Source: JBHHWH01 sp046756405 (GTDB taxonomy: Bacteria; Actinomycetota; Acidimicrobiia; Spongiisociales; ZC4RG35). Taken from it: DNA of 5,766 nt. Numbering within the stretch: the first letter of the stretch is position 1; each line of letters opens with the position of its first letter. The position numbers and the translations under genes are program-made. The stretch covers positions 1-5,766 of the forward strand of contig JBHHWH010000114.1 in the NCBI GenBank assembly GCA_046756405.1, in the 5' to 3' direction. Below are positions 1-5,650 of this stretch, in pieces. The notes below the pieces were generated by a model, which was given only the letters and a program-made list of their open reading frames with translations, ran no database searches and was not told the origin of the DNA.

Positions 1-1
1 G

Positions 2-583
2 CTGAGCCACTACTCCGCGTCCACCGCCGACGTGGAGTACAACTTCCCCTGGGGTTGGGATGAGCTGGAGGGGATCGCCAACCGCACCGACTTCGACTTG
101 CGCCAACACACCGAAAACTCCGGAGTGGACCTGCGTTACTTCGACCAGGAGACCGGGGAGCGTTTCTTCCCCTACGTCATAGAGCCGGCGGCGGGATCCA
201 CCCGGACCACCTTCGCCTTCCTCATCGACGCCTACCACGAGGAGGAGGTCCGCGGTGAGACCCGGGTGGTGCTGAAGTTGGACCACCGGCTCGCCCCTTA
301 CAAGGTGGCGGTTCTTCCCCTCTCCAAAAAGGCGGAGCTGATCGAGCCGGCCTCCAAGCTCGCCGCCGAGTTGAGGGAGCACTGGATGATCGAACTGGAC
401 GTCACCCAATCCATCGGCCGCCGCTACCGTCGTCAGGACGAGATCGGCACCCCCTACTGCGTCACCGTGGACTTCGACTCCCTGGAGGACCATGCGGCCA
501 CGGTCCGAGACCGGGACACCATGGAACAGGACCGGGTCTCGCTGGATCGCATGGTCGAGTACCTGACCGACAAGCTCACCTGA
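2..583 (+). CDS. glyS: Glycyl-tRNA synthetase, dimeric type, C-terminal part (partial, 5' end outside window)
   Basis: This is the last 193 codons of a class II glycyl-tRNA synthetase, which charges tRNA-Gly with glycine in the cytoplasm. The frame is open to the left edge, so the gene starts outside the window; the GTG at 32 is an internal valine, not the start. Fragment residues 3-31 (HYSASTADVEYNFPWGWDEL, then GIANRTDFDL) are typical of the alpha2 GlyRS family. Residues 58-80 carry class II motif 3 (VIEPAAGSTRTTFAFLIDAY) with its arginine at residue 68. The C-terminal anticodon-binding domain runs from about residue 91, with LAPYKVAVLPL and a DEIGTPYCVTVDFDSLED block near the end. Stop is TGA at 581-583. 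The YceI gene follows on the same strand after about 43 bases, with no obvious terminator between them, so co-transcription is likely. Identity is firm; the alpha/beta tetrameric GlyRS has a different sequence. Confidence 0.95.
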   Translation: MSHYSASTADVEYNFPWGWDELEGIANRTDFDLRQHTENSGVDLRYFDQETGERFFPYVIEPAAGSTRTTFAFLIDAYHEEEVRGETRVVLKLDHRLAPYKVAVLPLSKKAELIEPASKLAAELREHWMIELDVTQSIGRRYRRQDEIGTPYCVTVDFDSLEDHAATVRDRDTMEQDRVSLDRMVEYLTDKLT

Positions 584-610
584 GCCTTACGGTCCTCTGA
601 CTTTGGGGTC

Positions 611-616
611 GGAGAG
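611..616 (+). promoter_or_regulatory. Ribosome binding site that favours the TTG start at 627
   Basis: GGAGAG lies 10 bases before TTG 627, within a purine-rich run that continues to 622. The alternative in-frame TTG at 603 has only pyrimidine-rich, non-Shine-Dalgarno sequence in front of it (584-602). This decides the start in favour of 627. Confidence 0.5.
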
Positions 617-626
617 TGGGGGCGCC

Positions 627-1310
627 TTGAGAAGATTCGTACTCCGCTTGGTAGTCGCCGTCCTCGTCTTGGTCGCGGCGGTGGGTGGCTGGCTGTGGGT
701 GGCAGCCGGCTCCGGTGAACCGTCGGGTCCTTTGCCCGGCCCGGTGCCCGACGTCGCTTCTCCGGGGTCGATGGTCTTCGTCATCGACCAGTCCCGGAGC
801 CTCGCCTCCTTCGAGATCCAGGAGGAGCTGAGGGGCGCTCCCAACATCGTGGTAGGGGAGACGGATCAGATCTCCGGCCGGGTGATCTTCGATCCGGCGG
901 ATCTGACCACAGCGACCCTCTCGGACATCGTTGTGAACGCCCGCACCTTCCGCACTGACTCGGCCCGGCGGGACCGGGCGATGAGGGGCCCGGTCATCCT
1001 CGATTCCGCCAGCGACGAACACGAGTTCATCACCTTCGTCCCGGTGTCCGTCGACAGTCTGGAAGGGGGTGCGATCCTTGGGGAGACCTATGAGTTCACC
1101 GTCGCCGGGGACCTGACCATCAAGGGCACCACCCGACCAGTGACCTTCGACGTGGTCGCACAGTTGTCGGACGAAACCACTCTGGAGGGTTCGGCCACAG
1201 CCCGAGTACGTCGCTCCGACTTCGGAATCGGTATCCCCACCGTCCCAGGAGTGGCCAACGTAGTCGACGAGCTGATCCTCTACTTCGACTTCGTCGCCGT
1301 CTCCGGGTGA
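627..1310 (+). CDS. YceI-family lipocalin-like protein with N-terminal membrane anchor
   Basis: A protein of 227 residues from the TTG at 627 (235 if the TTG at 603 is used; 627 has the better ribosome binding site). Residues 4-27 are a hydrophobic segment after a basic N-terminus (LRRFVLR), which reads as a signal anchor or uncleaved signal peptide. The rest therefore probably sits outside the membrane. From about residue 50 it matches the YceI fold: MVFVIDQSRSLASFEI at the start, ISGRVIFDP, NARTFRTDSARRDRAMRG in the middle, then FTVAGDLTIKGTTRPVTFDV and RVRRSDFGIGIP. YceI proteins are eight-stranded barrels that bind polyprenoid-type lipids in some members; the ligand here is unknown. The gene lies between glyS and dnaG on the same strand, and its TGA overlaps a possible GTG start of dnaG. 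Family assignment is strong, cellular role is not known. Confidence 0.88.
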   Translation: MRRFVLRLVVAVLVLVAAVGGWLWVAAGSGEPSGPLPGPVPDVASPGSMVFVIDQSRSLASFEIQEELRGAPNIVVGETDQISGRVIFDPADLTTATLSDIVVNARTFRTDSARRDRAMRGPVILDSASDEHEFITFVPVSVDSLEGGAILGETYEFTVAGDLTIKGTTRPVTFDVVAQLSDETTLEGSATARVRRSDFGIGIPTVPGVANVVDELILYFDFVAVSG

Positions 1311-1342
1311 GAGCGGCCCCATCGTCCGTAAGATCGGTGCTG

Positions 1343-3082
1343 ATGGCAGACCGAGCAGACATCGACCGCGTCCGTGAGGCCACCGATCTGGTGGACCTGG
1401 TGTCCGAGGTGACCAAGGTGAAACGGTCGGGTCGCAGCTACATGGCGGTCTGCCCCTTCCATGAGGAGAAGACACCTTCCATGTCCGTGGACCGCGCCCG
1501 CGGTCTCTACCACTGCTTCGGCTGCGGGAAGGGAGGCGACGTGTTCACCTTCGTCCAGGAGACCCAGGGTGTGGACTTCGCCGAGGCGCTGGAGATCCTG
1601 GCCAGAAAAGCAGGGATCACCCTGGTACGCGATCCCGACGAGGCTCAGAAGCGGGGGAGACGCCAGGTAGCCGTTGAGGCTCTACGCCGGGCCATTGACG
1701 TTTACCACACCCGACTCAAGAAGGCACCGGAAGCAGGTCCGGTGCGGGCGTACCTGCGCAGCCGCGGATACGACGCCAGCACCATCGAGGAGTGGCGTCT
1801 CGGCTTCGCTGGAGTGCAGTGGGACACGCTGGTACGTGCCCTCAAAGCAGAGGGGATCTCCGACAAGGCGATGATCGACGCCGGTCTGGCTCGGCGGGGA
1901 CGCCAGGGGCTCTACGACGTGTTCCGGGGGAGGCTGCTCTTCCCCATCCACGACGTGCGGGGAGACCCGGTCGGGTTCGGTGGACGCCGGGTGGAGGGTG
2001 TCGAGAGGTCCGCCACCAACAACCCAGACGCCAAGTATGTCAACTCGGCGGATTCCATCGTCTACCACAAGGCCAACGTCCTCTACGCGTTGGACCGGGC
2101 CCGCCAGGCCATCGCCGCCGACGGTCAGGCTGTGATCGTCGAGGGGTACACCGACGTGATTGCCATGCATCGGGCGGGGGTGAAGACCGCGGTGGCGACC
2201 TGCGGCACCGCCCTCGGGGACAGCCACTTCGACCTCCTGCGTCGCTTCACCGACCTGGTGGTACTTGCCTTCGACTCCGACGAAGCGGGGGCGAAGGCGG
2301 CTCTTCGCAGCGACGAACTGGAGTCGCCCTTCCGCCTCGATCTCGACCTACGGGTGGCGGTGATGCCCGACGGCTTGGACCCGGCCGACCTATTCCAGCT
2401 CGGTCGGGTCGAGGAGCTGGTGGCGGCGGTGAAACGGGCCCGCCCTTTGCTCGAGCATCGCATCGAGCACGAGGTGAGCCGCTTCGACCTCCAGGCACCG
2501 GGGGACCGGGCCCGGGCCCTCCACGCCGCCGCCGACCAAGTGCGTCGGGTGAGAGACCCCATCGCCCGCAAGGAGTATGCCCGTTATGTGGCCCGGCTGA
2601 TTGGTGTCGACCTGTCCACCGTGGAGGAGGCTCTACGCGTCGGAGGACGCCGCAGCGCGCCACCACAGCAACGGGACCAGACGCCCCTCGACCGGGCCGA
2701 GACCGAGCTGTTGCGGGTGGCCCTCACCAACCCTCAGGGGTTGGATCTGGTGGCCTCGGACTTCACCGACGACCGGCTACGGGCCGCCTTCGAGGCGGTG
2801 TCCGGAGAGCTGGCCGCCACCACCCCGGGCAACCCGGTGGACGTCTCCAACGTCTCCGATCCCACGGCGGCGGACCTGCTTCGGTCCCTGGTCATGGACA
2901 CCCGTCCCCTGCCGGGGTGGCCAGAGATGGAGGCCAGGGTCAGGGAGCGTCGCCTGGAACGGGAGATCGACGAGCTGGAGGATCGCCTGGCCCGACTCGA
3001 ACCTGGCAGCGAGCCCCATTCCATAGCCCTGCGGCGGTTGGTAGCTTTGCAGCAAGAGCGGAAGGCGCTGGGAGCGCGATGA
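1343..3082 (+). CDS. dnaG: DNA primase DnaG
   Basis: Primase makes the short RNA primers for DNA replication and works with the DnaB helicase at the fork. From the ATG at 1343 it is 579 residues, close to the E. coli length of 581. The N-terminal CHC2 zinc-binding domain shows CPFH (C37, H40) and CFGCG (C58, C61), each three positions before the E. coli ligands, which supports this start. The RNA polymerase domain follows, with FGGR near residue 212. The Toprim core has VEGYTDVIAMHRAG (catalytic E267), the TCGTAL loop, AFDSDEAG (D311, D313) and PDGLDPADL. The region after about residue 450 is the helicase-interaction domain. An in-frame GTG at 1307 overlaps the YceI stop (GTGA) and would add 12 residues (591 in total); neither start has a strong Shine-Dalgarno. 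The 3' end overlaps rpoD by ATGA. All key residues are present, so the enzyme should be active. Confidence 0.97.
   Translation: MADRADIDRVREATDLVDLVSEVTKVKRSGRSYMAVCPFHEEKTPSMSVDRARGLYHCFGCGKGGDVFTFVQETQGVDFAEALEILARKAGITLVRDPDEAQKRGRRQVAVEALRRAIDVYHTRLKKAPEAGPVRAYLRSRGYDASTIEEWRLGFAGVQWDTLVRALKAEGISDKAMIDAGLARRGRQGLYDVFRGRLLFPIHDVRGDPVGFGGRRVEGVERSATNNPDAKYVNSADSIVYHKANVLYALDRARQAIAADGQAVIVEGYTDVIAMHRAGVKTAVATCGTALGDSHFDLLRRFTDLVVLAFDSDEAGAKAALRSDELESPFRLDLDLRVAVMPDGLDPADLFQLGRVEELVAAVKRARPLLEHRIEHEVSRFDLQAPGDRARALHAAADQVRRVRDPIARKEYARYVARLIGVDLSTVEEALRVGGRRSAPPQQRDQTPLDRAETELLRVALTNPQGLDLVASDFTDDRLRAAFEAVSGELAATTPGNPVDVSNVSDPTAADLLRSLVMDTRPLPGWPEMEARVRERRLEREIDELEDRLARLEPGSEPHSIALRRLVALQQERKALGAR
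3070..3074 (+). promoter_or_regulatory. Ribosome binding site of rpoD inside the dnaG 3' end
   Basis: GGGAG lies four bases before the rpoD ATG at 3079, inside the last codons of dnaG, with a further purine-rich stretch (GCGGAAGG) a little upstream. With the ATGA overlap this indicates translational coupling of rpoD to dnaG. Confidence 0.45.
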
Positions 3083-4209
3083 CCGAAGATCTGAAGCGGG
3101 TCACCAATGCCTTGATCAAGCGGGGGAACCACCGCGGGTTCCTCACCATGGCCGAGGTGCAGCAGGAGCTGGAGGACATCGAGGCTCCGGGCGAGGCCTT
3201 CGAACATGTCGCCGAGGAGCTCCGCCAAAAGGGGATCAAGCTTCAGGAGGAGGGTCCCGCCGTTGTCGAGGAGCTGATCGAACCCGGCCACGGTTCGGTG
3301 TCCGACCCGGTGCGTCTCTACCTGAACGAGATCGGCCGCTATCCGCTGCTCACCGCCCAACAGGAGGTGGAGCTGGCCATGCAGATGGAAGCGGGCCGGA
3401 AGGCCCTGGAGCGCCTGCAGAGCGACGAGGAGCTGTCCGACGAAGACCGGGCCCTGCTCCAGCACGAAGTGGAGATAGGCGAGGAGGCCCACAAGCAGCT
3501 CGTGCAATCCAACCTCCGGCTTGTGGTTGCCATCGCCCGCCGTTATGTGGGTCGAGGGATGCCGCTGCTCGACCTGATTCAGGAGGGCAACGTGGGTCTG
3601 ATGAGGGCGGTGGAACGATTCGACTACCGGCGCGGGTTCAAGTTCTCTACCTACGCCACCTGGTGGATCCGCCAGGCCATCTCCCGGGCCATCGCCGACC
3701 AGGGACGGACCATCCGCATGCCGATCCATGTCCTCGACGCGGTCAACAAGCTGACCCGAACCCAGCGGGAGATGACCCAGATCATGGGCCGGGCGCCGAC
3801 CCTCGAGGAGCTGGCCGAAGAGCTGGACATGGAAGTGTCGAAGGTGGCCGAGCTGCGGCGTATCGCCCAGGACACGGTCTCGTTGGAGACGCCGGTAGGC
3901 GAAGACGAGGACGGGACCCTCGGTGACCTGGTCGAAGACGTCGACTCCGAAAAACCAGCCGACGCCGCCACCTTCGCCTCTCTTCAGGATCAGCTGGCCG
4001 CGGCGCTGGAAGGGCTCAACGAGCGGGAGCGACAGGTGCTAATCATGCGCTTCGGTCTGGCTGACGGTCGTATGCGGACCCTGGAGGAGGTGGGGGCGCA
4101 CTTCAACGTGACTCGGGAGAGGATCCGGCAATTAGAGACAAAGGCCCTGGCCAAGCTTCGTCATCCCGACAAGTCCGGAAAGCTGGAGGGCTTCCTGGAA
4201 GGGCCCTAA
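3079..4209 (+). CDS. rpoD: RNA polymerase primary sigma factor (sigma-70, RpoD/SigA)
   Basis: A 376-residue housekeeping sigma factor that directs RNA polymerase to most promoters. Residues 1-60 look like a short region 1.1. Region 1.2 starts at SDPVRLYLNEIGRYPLL (75-91). Region 2 runs about 139-217, with NLRLVVAIARRYVGRGMPLL, DLIQEGNVGLMRAVERFDY and FKFSTYATWWIRQAI, the melting and -10 recognition elements in canonical form. Region 3 is about 218-300 and contains an acidic stretch (GEDEDGTLGDLVEDVDSE). Region 4 is about 305-372, with LNERERQVLIMRFGL and the helix-turn-helix TLEEVGAHFNVTRERIRQLE for -35 binding. The start is fixed by the ATGA overlap with dnaG and a GGGAG site. The length resembles the compact Bacillus SigA, not the N-terminally extended sigma factors of many actinobacteria. 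The TAA stop overlaps the convergent fetB-like gene. Its upstream frame stays open through dnaG to 1792, but that part is not coding. Confidence 0.97.
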   Translation: MTEDLKRVTNALIKRGNHRGFLTMAEVQQELEDIEAPGEAFEHVAEELRQKGIKLQEEGPAVVEELIEPGHGSVSDPVRLYLNEIGRYPLLTAQQEVELAMQMEAGRKALERLQSDEELSDEDRALLQHEVEIGEEAHKQLVQSNLRLVVAIARRYVGRGMPLLDLIQEGNVGLMRAVERFDYRRGFKFSTYATWWIRQAISRAIADQGRTIRMPIHVLDAVNKLTRTQREMTQIMGRAPTLEELAEELDMEVSKVAELRRIAQDTVSLETPVGEDEDGTLGDLVEDVDSEKPADAATFASLQDQLAAALEGLNERERQVLIMRFGLADGRMRTLEEVGAHFNVTRERIRQLETKALAKLRHPDKSGKLEGFLEGP

Positions 4210-4223
4210 CCGGGCCTCTCCAG
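4195..4223. terminator. Strong inverted repeat over the two convergent stop codons; probable bidirectional terminator
   Basis: Bases 4195-4206 (CTGGAAGGGCCC) pair with 4212-4223 (GGGCCTCTCCAG) around a five-base loop, TAACC. The stem has 12 positions: 10 Watson-Crick pairs, one G-T pair (4201/4217) and one A/C mismatch (4200/4218). The rpoD TAA (4207-4209) is wholly in the loop, and the permease stop (CTA on this strand, 4206-4208) lies across the stem tip and the loop. There is no T-tract on either side, so this is not a classic intrinsic terminator, but U-poor hairpins at gene ends are common in high-GC bacteria. It is the only candidate to stop both transcripts. Confidence 0.6.
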
Positions 4224-4988
4224 CACCCAGGGGGCGAGCCTCAGATCCCGGGTGAAGGCCCGTGCAGCGATAGCGGTGGCGATGACCGTGGTGGCGACCC
4301 CCACCGAGCCCAATACCAGGTAAGCGATGATGAGCTGGACCAGCACCGCGCTTAAGGGGTCGGCGCCGGCTAGGAGCATGCCGGTCATGGCTCCGGGAAG
4401 GGCGATCATGCCGATCACTTTGGTGCGTTCGATCTGAGGGATGAGGGCCTGGCGGACTGCTACCGCGGTGACCTGGCGGGCAGCTCCCCGTCGATCGAAA
4501 CCGAGGGCGAGAAGCGCCTCCACCCGGCCCCGGTGTTCTCCGAACTCGGTGGTGATCATGGTGGCAGCCTGGACGGTGGCGGGCATGGTGTTGCCGAGGG
4601 TGATCCCCGCCAGCACCACCAGGGTTACCGGCTGAAGGTCGAACGTGTCCAAACCGAAGAGGAGCCCCAGGGTGACCACCAGGCCACCCCCTAGAGAAAC
4701 CAAGGCGAAGCCCCTCAAGCCGGGTATGTCCTGGACGCGGTAGCGCACCACCTCGGCGGAGACCAGGGCCATGCCCACGATCCAGATCCACGCCCAGGTC
4801 ATGGCCTGGTCCGACTCGAAGATGAGGTTGAAGACCAGCCCCACCGCTAGGAGTTGGGTTGCGGCCCGGGCAGACGCCCAGAGAAGAGTGCGTTCTATGC
4901 CTAGGCGTCTCCACAGCGAGATCCCGACTACTACTGCCACCAGCGACAGTGAGGCGACCGCTTCGAACCAGCCGATATCAGTGTGCAT
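4206..4988 (-). CDS. fetB: FetB/YbbM-family (UPF0014) ABC-type permease
   Basis: A 260-residue polytopic membrane protein, close to the 259 residues of E. coli FetB. Hydrophobic segments lie at about residues 9-26, 36-57, 64-80, 93-113, 119-137, 190-208 and 212-243. Family motifs seen are RAATQLLAVG (41-50), LAGITLGNTMPATVQ (126-140), EALLALGFDRR (157-167) and, near the C-terminal third, RQALIPQIERTKVIGMIALP followed by GAMTGMLLAGADP. This family is the membrane subunit of an ABC transporter; E. coli FetAB is linked to iron export and oxidative stress resistance, but the substrate here is an inference. The ATG at 4988 has an excellent GAGGAA ribosome binding site. The ATPase partner (FetA/YbbL) is not next to it: upstream is a tRNA and downstream the gene collides with rpoD. 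The stop TAG overlaps the rpoD stop. Confidence 0.9.
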   Translation of the reverse strand: MHTDIGWFEAVASLSLVAVVVGISLWRRLGIERTLLWASARAATQLLAVGLVFNLIFESDQAMTWAWIWIVGMALVSAEVVRYRVQDIPGLRGFALVSLGGGLVVTLGLLFGLDTFDLQPVTLVVLAGITLGNTMPATVQAATMITTEFGEHRGRVEALLALGFDRRGAARQVTAVAVRQALIPQIERTKVIGMIALPGAMTGMLLAGADPLSAVLVQLIIAYLVLGSVGVATTVIATAIAARAFTRDLRLAPWVLERPG

Positions 4989-4994
4989 CTGAAG

Positions 4995-5000
4995 TTCCTC
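4995..5000 (-). promoter_or_regulatory. Ribosome binding site of the fetB-like gene
   Basis: Read on the minus strand, GAGGAA lies six bases upstream of the ATG at 4988-4986. It is the best Shine-Dalgarno match among the intact genes here and confirms the start. I see no convincing -35/-10 pair further upstream in the 84 bases to the tRNA gene. Confidence 0.7.
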
Positions 5001-5055
5001 AGGGCAGATAGTGGCACGCTGTCAGGGCAGAGTCGGAGTATTGGGGGCCTGTTGG

Positions 5056-5061
5056 TAATCT
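5056..5061 (+). promoter_or_regulatory. Possible -10 element of the tRNA-Asn gene
   Basis: TAATCT matches four of the six TATAAT consensus positions and lies 22 bases before the mature tRNA 5' end, which would give a leader of about 16 bases. No good -35 hexamer is seen at the right distance (TCGGAG at 5033-5038 is a poor match). This is a tentative call. Confidence 0.25.
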
Positions 5062-5083
5062 GTCGGTCGCCAGCCGGCACTAT

Positions 5084-5156
5084 TCCGCGGTAGCTCAATT
5101 GGCAGAGCAGTGGACTGTTAATCCATTGGTTGTAGGTTCGAGTCCTACCCGCGGAG
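5084..5156 (+). tRNA. tRNA-Asn (anticodon GTT)
   Basis: A complete 73-base cloverleaf. The acceptor stem pairs TCCGCGG (5084-5090) with CCGCGGA (5149-5155), and the discriminator is G5156, as expected for Asn. The D stem is GCTC/GAGC (5093-5096 with 5105-5108). The anticodon stem GTGGA/TCCAT (5110-5114 with 5122-5126) holds the loop CTGTTAA with anticodon GTT at 5117-5119. The variable loop is TGGTT. The T stem GTAGG/CCTAC (5132-5136 with 5144-5148) holds the loop TTCGAGT. The genome does not encode CCA after G5156 (CAA follows), so the CCA end must be added by nucleotidyltransferase. The fetB-like gene lies upstream in divergent orientation. Confidence 0.97.
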
Positions 5157-5187
5157 CAAGCTCCTGACCACGGTGATCGCCGGAATG

Positions 5188-5204
5188 CCCTTATGCGACA
5201 AGGG
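5188..5204 (+). terminator. Weak hairpin downstream of tRNA-Asn, possible terminator
   Basis: CCCTT (5188-5192) can pair with AAGGG (5200-5204) around a seven-base loop, about 32 bases after the mature tRNA end. The stem is only five pairs and no T-run follows directly, although a T-rich patch begins about 20 bases later. It is the best hairpin in the expected place for ending the tRNA transcript, but the support is weak. Confidence 0.25.
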
Positions 5205-5276
5205 GAAACGGGCGACCGAGCGTTTGTCATTGTTTCGCGCGAGTTCGGGCTCTTTCGGGGTTGTTGCTCACCCTCC

Positions 5277-5297
5277 CGTGGCCCAAACGTGGCCCAA
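5277..5297. repeat. Tandem direct repeat, two copies of CGTGGCCCAA
   Basis: CGTGGCCCAA occurs at 5277-5286 and again at 5288-5297, separated by one A, giving an 11-base period close to one DNA helical turn. Both copies are exact. The function is unknown; two sites on the same face of the helix would suit a DNA-binding protein, but chance is possible. Confidence 0.6.
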
Positions 5298-5332
5298 GAT
5301 TGCCGGTTGGACGAGCTATGAACCATCCCGGG

Positions 5333-5351
5333 TTTGATGCACACTTTGATG
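5333..5351. repeat. Direct repeat TTTGATG upstream of a ribosome binding site
   Basis: TTTGATG is present at 5333-5339 and 5345-5351, a 12-base period, ending six bases before the AAAGGTGG site at 5357. It could be an operator for the small reading frame at 5370, but the repeat is short. Confidence 0.4.
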
Positions 5352-5356
5352 ATTGG

Positions 5357-5364
5357 AAAGGTGG
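5357..5364 (+). promoter_or_regulatory. Good ribosome binding site before ATG 5370
   Basis: AAAGGTGG, one base off the ideal AAGGAGG core, lies five bases before the ATG at 5370. It marks 5370 as a more credible start than the ATG at 5353, which has no such site, and suggests that the interrupted frame was once a translated gene. Confidence 0.45.
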
Positions 5365-5369
5365 CATTT

Positions 5370-5624
5370 ATGCCTAGGAAGTATGACGAGGAGACTGCCC
5401 TCGACGTCCTCGGACAGGCCATCAGTCGAGACTGGATCGACTAGCCCGCTATCACCCGCAGAAGACAGCTCGACCCACACCGACCGAGACAGCTCATCCA
5501 AGACGGTCCGGGCGACGACACCGAAGTTGACGAACGGGTTCGACAGATCCTCAAGTCAGCCGAACGGAGACGAGCACGAACACGAGAAGCAGAGCGGACA
5601 CACTCCGTCGATCACAGCTTGTAG
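5370..5624 (+). pseudogene. Small reading frame broken by an in-frame amber codon; unknown protein
   Basis: From the ATG at 5370, after a good ribosome binding site, the frame reads MPRKYDEETALDVLGQAISR and four more residues to a TAG at 5442-5444. It then stays open for 59 codons to a second TAG at 5622-5624. The second part has a charged, helix-like stretch (TEVDERVRQILKSAERRRAR and on) that looks more like protein than the overlapping frames, and it has no ATG, GTG or TTG to start on its own after the amber codon. The MPRKY opening recalls the start of some IS3-type OrfA transposases and small regulatory proteins, but nothing after it supports that. I do not recognise the family. It may be a pseudogene, a sequence error or a 24-residue peptide gene followed by noncoding DNA. 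Codon use is less GC-biased than in the left-hand genes. Confidence 0.25.
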
Positions 5625-5628
5625 ACAA

Positions 5629-5650
5629 GAACTCGCGACTTCGCGAATTC
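5629..5650. repeat. Inverted repeat (hairpin) after the interrupted frame
   Basis: GAACTCGCG (5629-5637) faces CGCGAATTC (5642-5650) around the loop ACTT, with eight pairs and one C/A mismatch (5632/5647). It begins four bases after the TAG at 5622-5624, where a terminator would be expected, but has no T-tract. It also contains two copies of the palindrome TCGCGA (5633-5638, 5641-5646). Confidence 0.5.

Noticed and set aside
584..626. Possible terminator or promoter between glyS and the YceI gene
   Set aside because: No stable inverted repeat and no -35/-10 pair can be seen in this short gap.
576..1475. Minus-strand frame of 299 codons opposite the YceI gene and the dnaG start
   Set aside because: It lies opposite two well-supported genes, has shadow-like composition and shows no domain motifs.
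1792..3078. Open frame through dnaG that continues into rpoD and would give an 805-residue protein
   Set aside because: It is a high-GC shadow of dnaG, rich in Gly, Arg and Pro. The rpoD start at 3079 is fixed by the ribosome binding site, the ATGA overlap and the normal sigma factor length.
2734..3729. Minus-strand frame of 331 codons opposite dnaG and rpoD
   Set aside because: It is antisense to highly conserved primase and sigma factor sequence; its length comes from the scarcity of stops in GC-rich DNA.
5185..5337. Plus-strand ATG frame of 50 codons after the tRNA
   Set aside because: No Shine-Dalgarno, no recognisable motif, and it spans the tandem repeat; it is probably chance.
4931..5422. 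Minus-strand frame of 163 codons running across the tRNA gene
   Set aside because: Its middle (TRTYNQWINSPLLCQLSY) is the antisense translation of tRNA-Asn, a recurrent false protein in genome annotation. The frame also overlaps the fetB-like start.
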